This document shows, piece by piece, positions 54,101 through 62,457 of a DNA stretch of 64,000 bases (its first letter is position 1; every line of letters begins with the position of its first letter). The stretch covers positions 3,406,501 through 3,470,500 of the forward strand of contig NZ_CP054916.1 of NCBI RefSeq assembly GCF_013364155.1, in the 5' to 3' direction. The position numbers were made by a program, and so were the translations under genes. The notes under the pieces were generated by a model. It searched no databases. It saw only the letters and a list, made by a program, of their open reading frames with translations, and was not told where the DNA came from. The DNA comes from Streptomyces sp. NA02950 (GTDB taxonomy: Bacteria > Actinomycetota > Actinomycetes > Streptomycetales > Streptomycetaceae).

Positions 54101-54387
54101 CCTGGGCCCGTTTCCTGCGCTGCACCCTGCTGCCGTTCGCCTCGGCGGGCGGCTCGGTGATCGGCACCGCGGTGGCCCAGGAGGAGCTGGCGGAGCTCCG
54201 CCGCGAGCTCCGCGAGCAGGGCCCGCCCGGGGACACCCGGCTGGAGGGCTGCGCGGACGCGTTCGCGCTGGTGCTGGAGCGCGGTGTGGAGCCGGAGACG
54301 GGCTGGCAGGCGTGGCAGCTCGGCATGGTCCCGAGCCGCCACTCCCGCGAGGTCATGGCGGTGCTGCCGAATGGCACGGCGGGCTAG
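51106..54387 (+). CDS. Membrane-anchored NB-ARC ATPase with TPR domain (STAND protein)
   Basis: A 1,093-residue protein. An N-terminal helical region (1-80) and a hydrophobic stretch at 87-131, perhaps two membrane helices, precede an NB-ARC domain (about 230-520). This has FAGRRAQI, a P-loop GPPGSGRT at 264-271 in which the usual Lys is Arg, Walker B TIVLDDASD near 353-360, LILVTSRTP, and GRLPLALRIAGS. A winged-helix part follows (to about 600), then at least eight TPR-like repeats (650-1050) such as AGAARALCSLGITLHHQGQLGEAAAKLREAL. STAND proteins are signal-activated oligomerising switches. No effector domain is seen except the membrane part. AAGGAGG precedes the ATG; two DnaA boxes lie upstream. 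Confidence 0.9.
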   Translation: MPGSVEVLRDSHRTEVERLLSRAVEEEVRRSAGRTDGGVLLSRARGALEGMAATAAEEYGAYVRALEESEAGSRPLSARLTRGRLGTPALAVAVAAAAAFGADLTFGVSAGAALGAGVTAAVAGSAAAVLKLTAGHWPAAHRQAALRHQPGGAEQLRLQWLTAVEVRGIRPFIDQHRMTTAATRQGGGGSKRVSASAGQVPRLRGADRSQAARRRTVLEQSFAHLPEADGPFAGRRAQITQIAQWVRQARASTETRPTVVLLEGPPGSGRTMLAVRAAHHLRDEFRGACLVDLRGDSAEQSPLPTRDALLHLLNRLGAPRDQLLFRERSTQDQHVKRLTELYHQHLTGLPVTIVLDDASDAEQVRTLVPERSDSLILVTSRTPVTLPPDLAAWVHRLEVGPLDEPGAEELLRASAEEPAGAGPYDAQSVERIAELCGRLPLALRIAGSSLGVRTPAALVTELEAYGPVGAVERTLWLRYTDQQDGARRLLRRLALAGRASLGAAAAAALLATDEQEAARHLEALGRAGLIQHVRGSRYRLHDVVRTFAQTRLLDEEEPEQRTAAQERLIRSYAELADSVIRLVDGKTSTRADIFAKGAGHGFTSLESALRWLDDESSFITAALRHAEGVDQSAVLHLLGALCDYCLLRGDLYRLGEISELTQAVDQGLLVRSVQWRTGIAARQLGELDQARTTLSSVVNLYFEAQHEAGAARALCSLGITLHHQGQLGEAAAKLREALSLQSAEELRGDRAWTMHALAAVERDRGQLAEALELLAGALELHRESESLHGQAWAHFQLGQACLRMGEVGRAEAELREALDAYSTTHDQRGEAWALTQLARARLVDGEASVAVDQLRQALSRHRENEDARGEAWTLYYLGQALEERGDHDSAVRELERARTLFSRMRDAYGLACARHHSARVTRDLRAAQTGSLRNSGFARQLLQDARQDFHRVGVAHGEAWSCVELAVIDAGNGKAAQALELIDEAAALFAGYGDRRGRSWARFLRCTLLPFASAGGSVIGTAVAQEELAELRRELREQGPPGDTRLEGCADAFALVLERGVEPETGWQAWQLGMVPSRHSREVMAVLPNGTAG

Positions 54388-54500
54388 CCGGTCCGCCGCC
54401 CGGACCCACCGGGCCGGGCGGCGACCGCACGGGCTCCGCACCGGCCGAGAAGGGTCCGGTGCGGCGGACGGCAGGGGTCAGGTGCCGTGCCGGGCCGGGG

Positions 54501-54749
54501 TCAGGCCGGGCTCTCGCCCTTGGGGCGGTCGGCGGACGCCGGGCCCGGGGCCTTGGCGGGCTCCGGGCCCTCCTCGAAGTCCACCTTCTTCATATGCTTG
54601 TTCATGGACTTCATCAGCAGCCACACCGCGCCGCCGATCAGTGCGAAGACGATGAAACCGAGGACGCCCGGAGTCACCTTGTTCTCGTCCAGCTCTTTGG
54701 CGAGCGGGACGAGATGCGTTACGGCGAGGGTGCTGGTCGCGCTCATCAT
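54501..54749 (-). CDS. Small membrane protein downstream of mca
   Basis: An 82-residue protein with one membrane helix at about residues 28-46 (GVLGFIVFALIGGAVWLLM), then a basic stretch (KSMNKHMKK) and an acidic Pro/Ala tail. The positive-inside rule puts the C-terminus in the cytoplasm. It begins 4 nt after the mca stop, so it is probably co-transcribed and coupled. The start is either of two adjacent ATGs (54749 or 54746). No function is known to me. Confidence 0.85.
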   Translation of the reverse strand: MMSATSTLAVTHLVPLAKELDENKVTPGVLGFIVFALIGGAVWLLMKSMNKHMKKVDFEEGPEPAKAPGPASADRPKGESPA

Positions 54750-54753
54750 GGGG

Positions 54754-55626
54754 TCAATTGTTGCGGATGCCCGCGAAGAGGTCGTCCTCGGGGAGGGAGG
54801 TGTCCACGAGCGACTTGGCGAGCTCGTACTCCTCCGTCGGCCAGACCTCCTTCTGGATGTCCATCGGGACCCGGAACCAGCCGCCGTCGGGGTCGATCTG
54901 CGTACGGTGCGCGATCAGCGCCTTGTCGCGGATCTCGAAGTAGTCGGCGCACGGCACATACGTGGTCAGGGTGCGCTCGGGCCGTGCGAAGTCCTTCCAG
55001 CGCTCCAGCCACTCCCCGTACGGCGACTCCAGTCCCCGGGCCAGCAGCGCCTCGTGCAGGGCGACCGTGCGCGGCCGGTTGAAGCCCTGGTTGTAGTAGA
55101 GCTTCTGCGGCTGCCACGGCTCCCCGGCCTCGGGGTAGCGCTCGGGGTCACCCGCCGCGTCGAAGGCCACCATCGAGATCTTGTGGGTCATGATGTGGTC
55201 GGGGTGCGGATAGCCGCCGTTCTCGTCATAGGTGGTGATCACCTGCGGCTTGAAGGTGCGGATCAGCCTCACCAGCCGACCCGCCGCCTCCTCCACGTCC
55301 TGGAGCGCGAAGCAGCCCTCGGGCAACGGCGGCAGCGGGTCGCCCTCGGGCAGCCCGGAGTCCACGAAGCCCAGCCACTCCTGCTTCACGCCGAGGATCT
55401 CGCGCGCCTCGTCCATCTCCTTGGCGCGGACCTCGTGGATGTGCTCCTCGATATAGGGATCCCCCTGGAGCTTGGGGTTGAGGATGGAGCCGCGCTCACC
55501 GCCTGTGCAGGTCGCGACCAGCACATCCACCCCCTCGGACACGTACTTGGCCATGGTGGCCGCGCCCTTGCTCGACTCGTCGTCAGGGTGCGCGTGCACG
55601 GCCATCAAACGCAGCTGCTCAGTCAA
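54754..55626 (-). CDS. mca: Mycothiol S-conjugate amidase Mca
   Basis: A 290-residue zinc amidase of the LmbE/PIG-L family that cuts mycothiol S-conjugates, which releases mercapturic acids for export and glucosaminyl-inositol for reuse. The metal site is visible in AHPDDE (residues 12-17) and in YPHPDHIMTHK. The YNQGFNRPRTVALHEALLARG region distinguishes Mca from the deacetylase MshB. The start is a TTG at 55626 with GAGG 7 nt upstream. It is followed by a small membrane-protein gene and is divergent from the DUF4307 gene. Confidence 0.96.
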   Translation of the reverse strand: MTEQLRLMAVHAHPDDESSKGAATMAKYVSEGVDVLVATCTGGERGSILNPKLQGDPYIEEHIHEVRAKEMDEAREILGVKQEWLGFVDSGLPEGDPLPPLPEGCFALQDVEEAAGRLVRLIRTFKPQVITTYDENGGYPHPDHIMTHKISMVAFDAAGDPERYPEAGEPWQPQKLYYNQGFNRPRTVALHEALLARGLESPYGEWLERWKDFARPERTLTTYVPCADYFEIRDKALIAHRTQIDPDGGWFRVPMDIQKEVWPTEEYELAKSLVDTSLPEDDLFAGIRNN

Positions 55627-55721
55627 GTTCGATCCTCAGTGATTCGTCGCGGAAGACGGCTTCTATAGTGACCCACGGCGGGGGCGAATAATTCCGAGTC
55701 CCCCGAGCAGGAGGAAGGATC

Positions 55722-56132
55722 ATGGCCGCGGTGCGCGAGGGTCTGCCCGACGGGCGCTACGGCCGATCGGCGGACGCACGCGCCGATCGCACGCTGAAGA
55801 TCGTGGGCGCCGTGCTCGGTGCCGGGCTGCTCGCCCTGATCTCCTGGTTCGGATACGCGTACATCACCGGCGAGGACGTCAGCGGCCGGGTGATCGGTTT
55901 CAAGGTGGTCGCGGACGACGCCGTCGAGGTCCGGCTGGAGGTCATCAAGGACCGGGACACCACCGGTGTCTGTACGGTGCGTACCCTGGACAAGGACCAC
56001 GGCGAGGTGGGCCGCAAGGACTTCACCTTCGCCCAGCGTGAGGACGAGCTCGTCAAGGTCGTCACCGTGCGCACCACGGGGCGTGCCACCAGCGCGGAGC
56101 TGGTCGACTGCGAGTCCGCCTCGGGCGGCTGA
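55722..56132 (+). CDS. DUF4307 membrane protein
   Basis: A 136-residue protein with one N-terminal membrane helix at about residues 27-50 (IVGAVLGAGLLALISWFGYAYI) and an extracytoplasmic beta-rich domain (GRVIGFKVVADDAVEVRLEVIKDRDT...) with two cysteines (Cys83 region and the C-terminal VDCES), which may form a disulfide. It belongs to DUF4307, an actinobacterial family of unknown function that is regularly found next to mca and greA. AGGAGGAAGG precedes the ATG. Confidence 0.9.
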   Translation: MAAVREGLPDGRYGRSADARADRTLKIVGAVLGAGLLALISWFGYAYITGEDVSGRVIGFKVVADDAVEVRLEVIKDRDTTGVCTVRTLDKDHGEVGRKDFTFAQREDELVKVVTVRTTGRATSAELVDCESASGG

Positions 56133-56370
56133 GCCGCCCCGGGGAGCCGAGCGGGGCGTCCGCCGACCGGGTGTCCGATGAACGGACGCTACGTGTCGGT
56201 CAGCGGAGTGCGATCTGACCAGGGCTGACGGGTTTCCTCCACATTGCGCCCAGTTCCCTCCTCCCCGTTTCTTGCCGGAATTGTTAGGCTCGTGGTTTCG
56301 CCCGGCTTTGAAGGCGCACCCTTCTGAGTAGGGCGTTCATTTGTATTCCCAGCACCGACGAGGAGCACCT

Positions 56371-56868
56371 GTGACCCAGACCAGCGAGAACGTCACCTGG
56401 CTGACCCAGGAGGCGTACGACCAGCTCAAGGCCGAGCTGGAGTACCTGTCGGGTCCCGCACGTATCGAGATCGCGAAGAAGATCGAGGCCGCCCGGGAGG
56501 AGGGTGACCTCCGGGAGAACGGTGGTTACCACGCCGCCAAGGAGGAGCAGGGCAAGCAGGAACTCCGGGTGCGTCAGCTGACGCAGCTGCTGGAGCAGGC
56601 GAAGGTCGGCGAGGCACCCGCGGACACCGGCGTGGTCGCCCCCGGCATGGTGGTCACGATCGCCTTCGACGGCGACCCGGACGACACCCTGACCTTCCTG
56701 CTCGCCTCCCGTGAGTACGCGAGCGCGGACATCGAGACCTACTCGCCGCAGTCCCCGCTGGGGTCGGGTGTGACCGGCAAGAAGGTCGGCCAGGACGCCG
56801 AATACGAGCTGCCCAACGGCCGTACCGCATCGGTGCGGATCCTGGAGGCCAAGCCGTACCAGGGTTGA
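56371..56868 (+). CDS. greA: Transcription elongation factor GreA
   Basis: A 165-residue factor that enters the RNA polymerase secondary channel and promotes cleavage of backtracked RNA. The N-terminal coiled coil (about 5-80) has the catalytic acidic tip EEGDLRENGGYHAAKEEQ with its DLREN motif. The C-terminal FKBP-like domain begins near 95 and contains SPLGSGVTGKKVGQDAEYELPNG. The GTG at 56371 follows GAGGAG; TTGTTAGGCT at about 56283 is a likely -10 region. A terminator hairpin lies 25 nt downstream. Confidence 0.97.
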   Translation: MTQTSENVTWLTQEAYDQLKAELEYLSGPARIEIAKKIEAAREEGDLRENGGYHAAKEEQGKQELRVRQLTQLLEQAKVGEAPADTGVVAPGMVVTIAFDGDPDDTLTFLLASREYASADIETYSPQSPLGSGVTGKKVGQDAEYELPNGRTASVRILEAKPYQG

Positions 56869-56892
56869 GCGCCCCTCGCCCCTCGGACACCC

Positions 56893-56926
56893 GAGAGCCC
56901 CGTCCGGCACCACGGCCGGGGCTCTC
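56893..56926 (+). terminator. Terminator after greA
   Basis: GAGAGCCCCG from 56893 pairs with CGGGGCTCTC ending at 56926, a 10-bp perfect stem with a 14-nt loop, 25 nt past the greA stop. It also lies 62 nt beyond the stop of the minus-strand permease gene. Confidence 0.8.
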
Positions 56927-56987
56927 CGGCGTTTCCGATGATCTCCGCGGCTCAGGCGGCCGAGGAGGTCCAGGCGGCTCGCACGAC

Positions 56988-57850
56988 TCAGGCGGTCGCC
57001 GAGCGGTACTTGCGGACCGACAGCGTCCGGAAGACCAGGATGATCACGATCGACCAGAGCACCGACGCCGCCACGGGGTGCTGCATCGGCCAGGCGTCCG
57101 AGACCACGCCCTCCGGATTGCCGAACAGTTGGCGGGACGCCTGCACCGTGGCGCTGAACGGGTTCCAGTCGGCGACGTGCCCCAGGAAGGCGGGCATCTT
57201 GCTGGACGGCACAAAGGCGTTGGAGATGAAGGTCAGCGGGAACAGCCAGATCAGCCCGCCGGACGTGGCCGCCTCGGGGGTCCGTACGGACAGCCCGATC
57301 AGCGCGCCGATCCAGGAGAAGGCGTAACCGAGCAGAAGCAGCAGCCCGAAGGCGCCGAGCGCGTTCAGGATGCCGTCGTGGATCCGCCAGCCCACGATGA
57401 GCGCGACGATCGCCAGCACGACCAGCGTCAGCGCCGTCTGCACCAGATCCGCGAGCGTACGGCCGGTGAGGACCGCGCCGCGCGCCATCGGCAGGGAGCG
57501 GAAGCGGTCGATCAGACCCTTGTGCATGTCGTCGGCTATCCCGGCACCCGCGCCCGCCGTGGCGAAGGTCACGGTCTGGGCGAAGATCCCGGCCATCAGG
57601 AACTCGCGATATACAGTCGCGTCCGTACTGCTCTGGCCCGGGATCATGATCGCTCCGCCGAACACATAGCTGAACAGCACCACGAACATGATCGGCTGGA
57701 TCAGGCCGAAAATCACCACCTCTGGGATGCGCACCATGCGGATCAGATTCCGCTTGGCGACCACCAGGGAGTCGCGGACGGACGCCAGCGGTCCGCCGCG
57801 CGGGCGGGGTGCCGCCGCGACGGTGGCACCGGTCTCCTCGACGACGGCCA

Positions 57851-57851
<1 letters not shown>
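56988..57851 (-). CDS. DrrB-type ABC-2 transporter permease
   Basis: A 287-residue ABC-2 permease with six predicted helices. The cytoplasmic start leads to RNLIRMVRIPEVVIFGLIQPIMFVVLFSYVFGG, a typical DrrB start. GMADD-like GIADDMHKGLIDRFRSLPMARGAVLTGRTLADL is the conserved coupling segment, and FPLTFISNAFVPSSKMPAFLGHVADWNPFS is the last family signature. The ATG at 57851 overlaps the ATPase gene stop by 1 nt (TGATG) and has GGAGG upstream. With the ATPase it should export a hydrophobic drug or lipid. Confidence 0.95.
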
Positions 57852-58885
<1,034 letters not shown>

Positions 58886-59044
58886 GTTGGCACTCCCAGG
58901 AGGTTTGGGTCGTTCCACGGAGATCTTTCGACGCCGCGGCGCGCGACTGTTTTTCGCCACGGCGGATGCGCCCCCCTCAATAAAGGCATATTTCCGCCAC
59001 CGTGTGCAGCGCGCGGCAGCAAGTAGAGGGAAGAGTAGCGTAGA

Positions 59045-59080
59045 CGCGATACATCGCGACATACGTTTGATGAACATCAA
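59045..59080. promoter_or_regulatory. Two adjacent perfect palindromes upstream of the DrrAB-type operon
   Basis: CGCGAT-AC-ATCGCG at 59045-59058 and TTGATG-AA-CATCAA at 59067-59080 are both perfect 14-bp dyads, 8 bp apart, 22 bp centre to centre, the same face of the helix. They lie in an AT-richer part of the 223-bp gap between the exporter operon and the ilvA stop. The first shares CGCGATGTAT (on the minus strand) with the PadR operator at 3274-3283. Confidence 0.65.
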
Positions 59081-59108
59081 CGCGACGGGTTCCGCCGCGG
59101 CGGTCCGG

Positions 59109-60371
59109 TCAGGCCATCACGGTGTAACCCGCCGCGCTCAGCGCCTCCCGCACCTCGTCGCAGTGGTCCGGCCCCTTCGTCTCCAGATGCAGCTCGACCT
59201 CCGCCTCACTGAGCCCCAGCCGCGGATTGGTACGCACGTGGCTGACGTCCAGGACGTTGGCGTCCACCACCGACAGCGCACCCAGCAGCGAGGCCAGCGC
59301 ACCCGGCCGGTCGGTGAGCCGCAGCCGCAGCGACAGGTAACGCCCCGCCGCGGCCATACCGTGCCGCAGGATCCGCTGCATCAGCAGCGGATCGACATTG
59401 CCACCCGAGAGCACCGCCACCACCGGACCTTCGAACGACTCCGGCGCCGACAGCAGCGCGGCCACCGGGCTCGCCCCCGCCGGCTCCACCACCAGCTTCG
59501 CCCGCTCCAGACAGAGCAGCAGCGCACTGGACAGCTCGTCCTCGGTGACCGTCCGGACCTCGTCGACAAGATCACCGATGATCGCGAACGGCACATCGCC
59601 CGGCCGCGCGACCTTGATGCCGTCGGCCATGGTCACCGGCGCGTCGATCGACACCGGGTGCCCGGCGGCCAGCGACGGCGGATACGCCGCGGCGCCCTCC
59701 GCCTGCACCCCCACCACCCGTACGTCAGGGCGCAGCGCCTTCACCGCGATCGCGACCCCGGCCGCCAGACCACCGCCGCCGATCCCCACCACCACGGTGC
59801 GCACCTCGGGGCACTGCTCCAGGATCTCCAGCCCCACCGTGCCCTGGCCCGCGATGATGTCCGGGTGGTCGAAGGGGTGGATGAAGACCGCGCCGGTACG
59901 CTCGGCGTACTCCTGCGCCGCCCGCATCGTCTCGTCCACGATCTGACCGCACAGCCGTACCTCGGCGCCGTAGTCCCGGGTGGCCGCGATCTTCGGCAGC
60001 GGCGCGCCCTCCGGCATGAAGACGGTCGAGCGCACTCCCAGCAGCGAGGCGGCCAGCGCGACGCCCTGCGCATGGTTCCCGGCGCTCGCCGCGACCACGC
60101 CCGCCGCCCGCTCCTCGGTGCTCAGACCCGCGATCCGCACATAGCCGCCGCGCAGCTTGAAGGAGCCGGTGCGCTGGAGGTTCTCGCACTTCAGCTGTAC
60201 CGGTGCGCCGACCAGCGAGGAGAGGTGGCGACTGCCTTCCAGGGCGGTGATCCGGGAGACCCCCGACAGCATCTTCTGTGCCTTGCGCACATCGTCGAGC
60301 GTGATCGCGGAGGGTGCGGTGCGCCGGGCCGAATCGTTTCGCCCGCCCTCGCCGCCGAGTCGTGGAGCCAT
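59109..60371 (-). CDS. ilvA: Threonine ammonia-lyase with ACT domain
   Basis: A 420-residue PLP enzyme that deaminates L-threonine to 2-oxobutyrate, the first step toward isoleucine. The PLP lysine lies in RTGSFKLRGG, the glycine loop is GIGGGGLAAG and ASAGNHAQGVALAA is the substrate loop. A single C-terminal ACT-type domain (about residues 345-420: LTDRPGALASLLGALSVVDANVLDV) is the short, IlvA1/TdcB-like form. The ATG at 60371 has GGGGA just upstream. It is downstream of a 22-bp repeat array and divergent from the MarR gene. Confidence 0.95.
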   Translation of the reverse strand: MAPRLGGEGGRNDSARRTAPSAITLDDVRKAQKMLSGVSRITALEGSRHLSSLVGAPVQLKCENLQRTGSFKLRGGYVRIAGLSTEERAAGVVAASAGNHAQGVALAASLLGVRSTVFMPEGAPLPKIAATRDYGAEVRLCGQIVDETMRAAQEYAERTGAVFIHPFDHPDIIAGQGTVGLEILEQCPEVRTVVVGIGGGGLAAGVAIAVKALRPDVRVVGVQAEGAAAYPPSLAAGHPVSIDAPVTMADGIKVARPGDVPFAIIGDLVDEVRTVTEDELSSALLLCLERAKLVVEPAGASPVAALLSAPESFEGPVVAVLSGGNVDPLLMQRILRHGMAAAGRYLSLRLRLTDRPGALASLLGALSVVDANVLDVSHVRTNPRLGLSEAEVELHLETKGPDHCDEVREALSAAGYTVMA

Positions 60372-60879
60372 GGTCCCCAGTCTTACAGCTCATGCCCCGC
60401 ACGGCGGCCCGCGGGGCAGGGTCCGGCGGTACGGAGCCGCATGACCCACCAGCCGCGCGAGTCCGTACCCCCGGCCGCCGCGCGTCCGCATCCCCTGTCG
60501 TGAGTCCGCACCTCGGCCGCCGTGAGTCCGCACCTCGGCCGCCACGAGTCCGCACCTCGACTGCCACGAGTCCGCATCCCGGACGCATGACTCCGCATCC
60601 CGGTCGGCTGTGGCCGCATCCCGCCAACGGAGCCGCGTTCGGGCCCCGTGAGGCGGACCGGGCGGAACCTGCCGGAAACCAGCCGCCACAGGTCCAACCA
60701 CCGCGCCACGACCCGGGGCCCCCGCGCCACCAGGCATAACCCTCCGTAACGCGCCGGGGCGGCGGCCGATGGGGACGCATTGGGATCGGCAGGTTTCTAC
60801 AGCTCCCGTACGGGCAGGGCCCCGGCCGCGTACTCTGTGCCACATCCCACAGACCACCGCATGAAGTGAGCCCTAGGCC
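60372..60879. other. Divergent intergenic region with an iteron-like array
   Basis: This 508-bp gap separates ilvA from the MarR gene. The part next to ilvA holds its promoter (a TAAGAC-like element about 8 nt before GGGGACC-ATG). The middle is the repeat array listed separately. The part next to the MarR gene has TACTCT at about 60829, a possible -10 box. I see no gene. Confidence 0.5.
60461..60618. repeat. Eight degenerate 22-bp iteron-like repeats
   Basis: The core GTCCGCA or a close variant begins at 60461, 60484, 60504, 60526, 60548, 60570, 60591 and 60612, a spacing of 20-23 bp. The full unit is close to GTGAGTCCGCACCTCGGCCGCC; the three copies at 60504, 60526 and 60548 are nearly identical. 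The period is about two helical turns, so a bound protein would face one side of the DNA. Confidence 0.85.
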
Positions 60880-61428
60880 ATGCCCACGCAATCGGACATG
60901 ACGACTCAACTCAACACAGGCGTACTGGATTCCCTCCAGCATCAGGTCGCGGTCTTCGCACGCCGCGCGGAACAGACCCGCCTCGGCGGCGTCGGACAGG
61001 CCCGCAACTCCATGGACCGAGCCGCGTATCTGCTGCTCAACCGGCTTGACCAGGAAGGGCCGATGGGAGTCAAGGCGCTCGCCGGAGGCATGGGCATCGA
61101 CTCGTCCACCGTGACCCGTCAGGTCGCCCCGCTGGTCGACTCCGGCATGGTCAAGCGGACCTCGCACCCCGAGGACGGCCGCGCGGTCGTCCTCCAGCTC
61201 TCCCCCCGCGGCAAGGCCCGGCTGGAGGAGGTCCGCTCCTCCCGGCGCGAGCTGATGGACCAGGTGACCGCGGGCTGGACGGCGGAGGAGCGCGATATCT
61301 TCTGCGAACTGCTGACCCGCTTCAACGTCGCCCTCTCCGCCGCGCACAACGCACTGGCCCAGGACCCCACCAGCGCGCTGCCGCACACCACGCACGACGC
61401 CGTACCGCAGGCCGCACCCGCCTCCTGA
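60880..61428 (+). CDS. MarR-family transcriptional regulator
   Basis: A 182-residue winged-helix regulator. The DNA-binding region at about 62-125 includes MGVKALAGGMGIDSSTVTRQVAPLVDSGMVKRTSHPEDGRAVVLQLSPRG, with the wing Asp-Gly-Arg typical of MarR. Flanking helices (15-50 and 125-160) form the dimer. The ATG at 60880 is the first start; the ATG at 60898 is an alternative. A C-terminal tail of about 20 residues (HTTHDAVPQAAPAS) is low complexity. The target is unknown; the array and ilvA lie upstream. Confidence 0.92.
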   Translation: MPTQSDMTTQLNTGVLDSLQHQVAVFARRAEQTRLGGVGQARNSMDRAAYLLLNRLDQEGPMGVKALAGGMGIDSSTVTRQVAPLVDSGMVKRTSHPEDGRAVVLQLSPRGKARLEEVRSSRRELMDQVTAGWTAEERDIFCELLTRFNVALSAAHNALAQDPTSALPHTTHDAVPQAAPAS

Positions 61429-61567
61429 GGCGCCCCGCGCCCGCCGAGCAGGCCCGCTGGGTCACGGCGCCCGCCTCGCGGACCGTACCGGCCGTACGGA
61501 CCGGCGGCAGACCTCTTGACCGCGCGCCCGTGCCTGCCGTGTCCTAAAGGAACGGGGAGGCGGAGGC

Positions 61568-62200
61568 GTGGTGCGAGAACGGCGGGCAGCACGGGAGAGC
61601 CGCCGGGCCCGGGAGTTCGAGGCATTCGTCGCGGGCGCGGGCGGCCGGCTGCTGCATGCGGCCACGCTGCTCACGGGGGAACCGGAACGGGACACCGCGG
61701 CCGCCCAGCGCCTGCTGACCGCGGCGCTCGCGCGCACCTACGCCCGCTGGGACCGGCTGCGCGGCGAGGATCCGTACGACCGCACCCGCATGGAGCTGGC
61801 CGCCCTCTTCGCCCGCCGCGGTCACCACTACCGCCACCCGCGCGGCGGCGCCCTGGACCGGCTGGCCCCGCGCGAGCGGCTGGTGCTGGTGCTGCGGCTC
61901 TACGAGGGCGTGGCCGAGGAGCAGACGGCAGCCGCGCTCGGACTCCCGGTCGAGCGGGTGCGGGCGATCTGCACGCGCGCGGTGTCGATGATGCGCAGCG
62001 GGGTGCCGCGGCAGCCGTCACCGCCGCGGCGCGGGGGCCCGGCGAGGAGCACGCCAACGCCGACGAGCACGCCACCACCGCCGGCCACGCCAACAGGCAC
62101 ACCGGCGGCAGCACCCGAGGCGCCGGGCGCACCGGCGGGAGCGCCCAAAACAGCAGGCCCACCGGCGGATGCGCCCAAGACCGCGGGAGCCGGGTCATGA
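61568..62200 (+). CDS. Degenerate ECF-like sigma factor (region 4 only recognisable)
   Basis: A 210-residue protein resembling SigE-type ECF sigma factors. The start (FEAFVAGAGGRLLHAATLLTGEPER...ALARTYARWDRLR) aligns with the first part of region 2, but the polymerase-binding and -10-recognition part is short and degenerate. Region 4 at 96-143 (LAPRERLVLVLRLYEGVAEEQTAAALGLPVERVRAICTRAVSMM) is intact. A Pro/Ala/Thr-rich tail of about 60 residues ends it. It may act as a sigma factor of unusual type or as a DNA-binding decoy. GGAGG precedes the GTG start. It overlaps the next gene (ATGA). Confidence 0.82.
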   Translation: MVRERRAARESRRAREFEAFVAGAGGRLLHAATLLTGEPERDTAAAQRLLTAALARTYARWDRLRGEDPYDRTRMELAALFARRGHHYRHPRGGALDRLAPRERLVLVLRLYEGVAEEQTAAALGLPVERVRAICTRAVSMMRSGVPRQPSPPRRGGPARSTPTPTSTPPPPATPTGTPAAAPEAPGAPAGAPKTAGPPADAPKTAGAGS

Positions 62201-62448
62201 GCGCCTGGGACCGCAAGGAGGCCGAGGTCCGCCGGATGATGGGGGGCCCGCACCCCCTGCTGCCACCGGACCTGGCGGACCGGGCGGCCGACCGGGGGCG
62301 GCGGATCCTCCGCCGCCACCGCGCCGTACGGACCGTCGGCTGGGTGCTGCTGTTCGCCGCGGTCGTCGCGTTCAGCGTGTGGGCGGCGATCGTCGAGCCG
62401 TGGACGGCGCCGCCGACCGACACCACCCCTCCGCTGGAGGGGTGGTGA
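62197..62448 (+). CDS. Small single-helix membrane protein coupled to the sigma-like gene
   Basis: An 83-residue protein. A charged N-terminal part (WDRKEAEVRRMMGG...LADRAADRGRRILRRHR) precedes one membrane helix at about 48-68 (VGWVLLFAAVVAFSVWAAIV) and a short Pro/Thr-rich outer tail. Overlap of start and stop codons with the sigma-like gene (ATGA) and the topology suggest an anti-sigma-like partner, but no ZAS motif or RsiW-type domain is visible. No family is recognised. Confidence 0.8.
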   Translation: MSAWDRKEAEVRRMMGGPHPLLPPDLADRAADRGRRILRRHRAVRTVGWVLLFAAVVAFSVWAAIVEPWTAPPTDTTPPLEGW

Positions 62449-62457
62449 GGCGGAGCG

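Noticed and set aside
60461..60618. CRISPR array
   Set aside because: The repeats are contiguous and degenerate, with no unique spacers and no cas genes.
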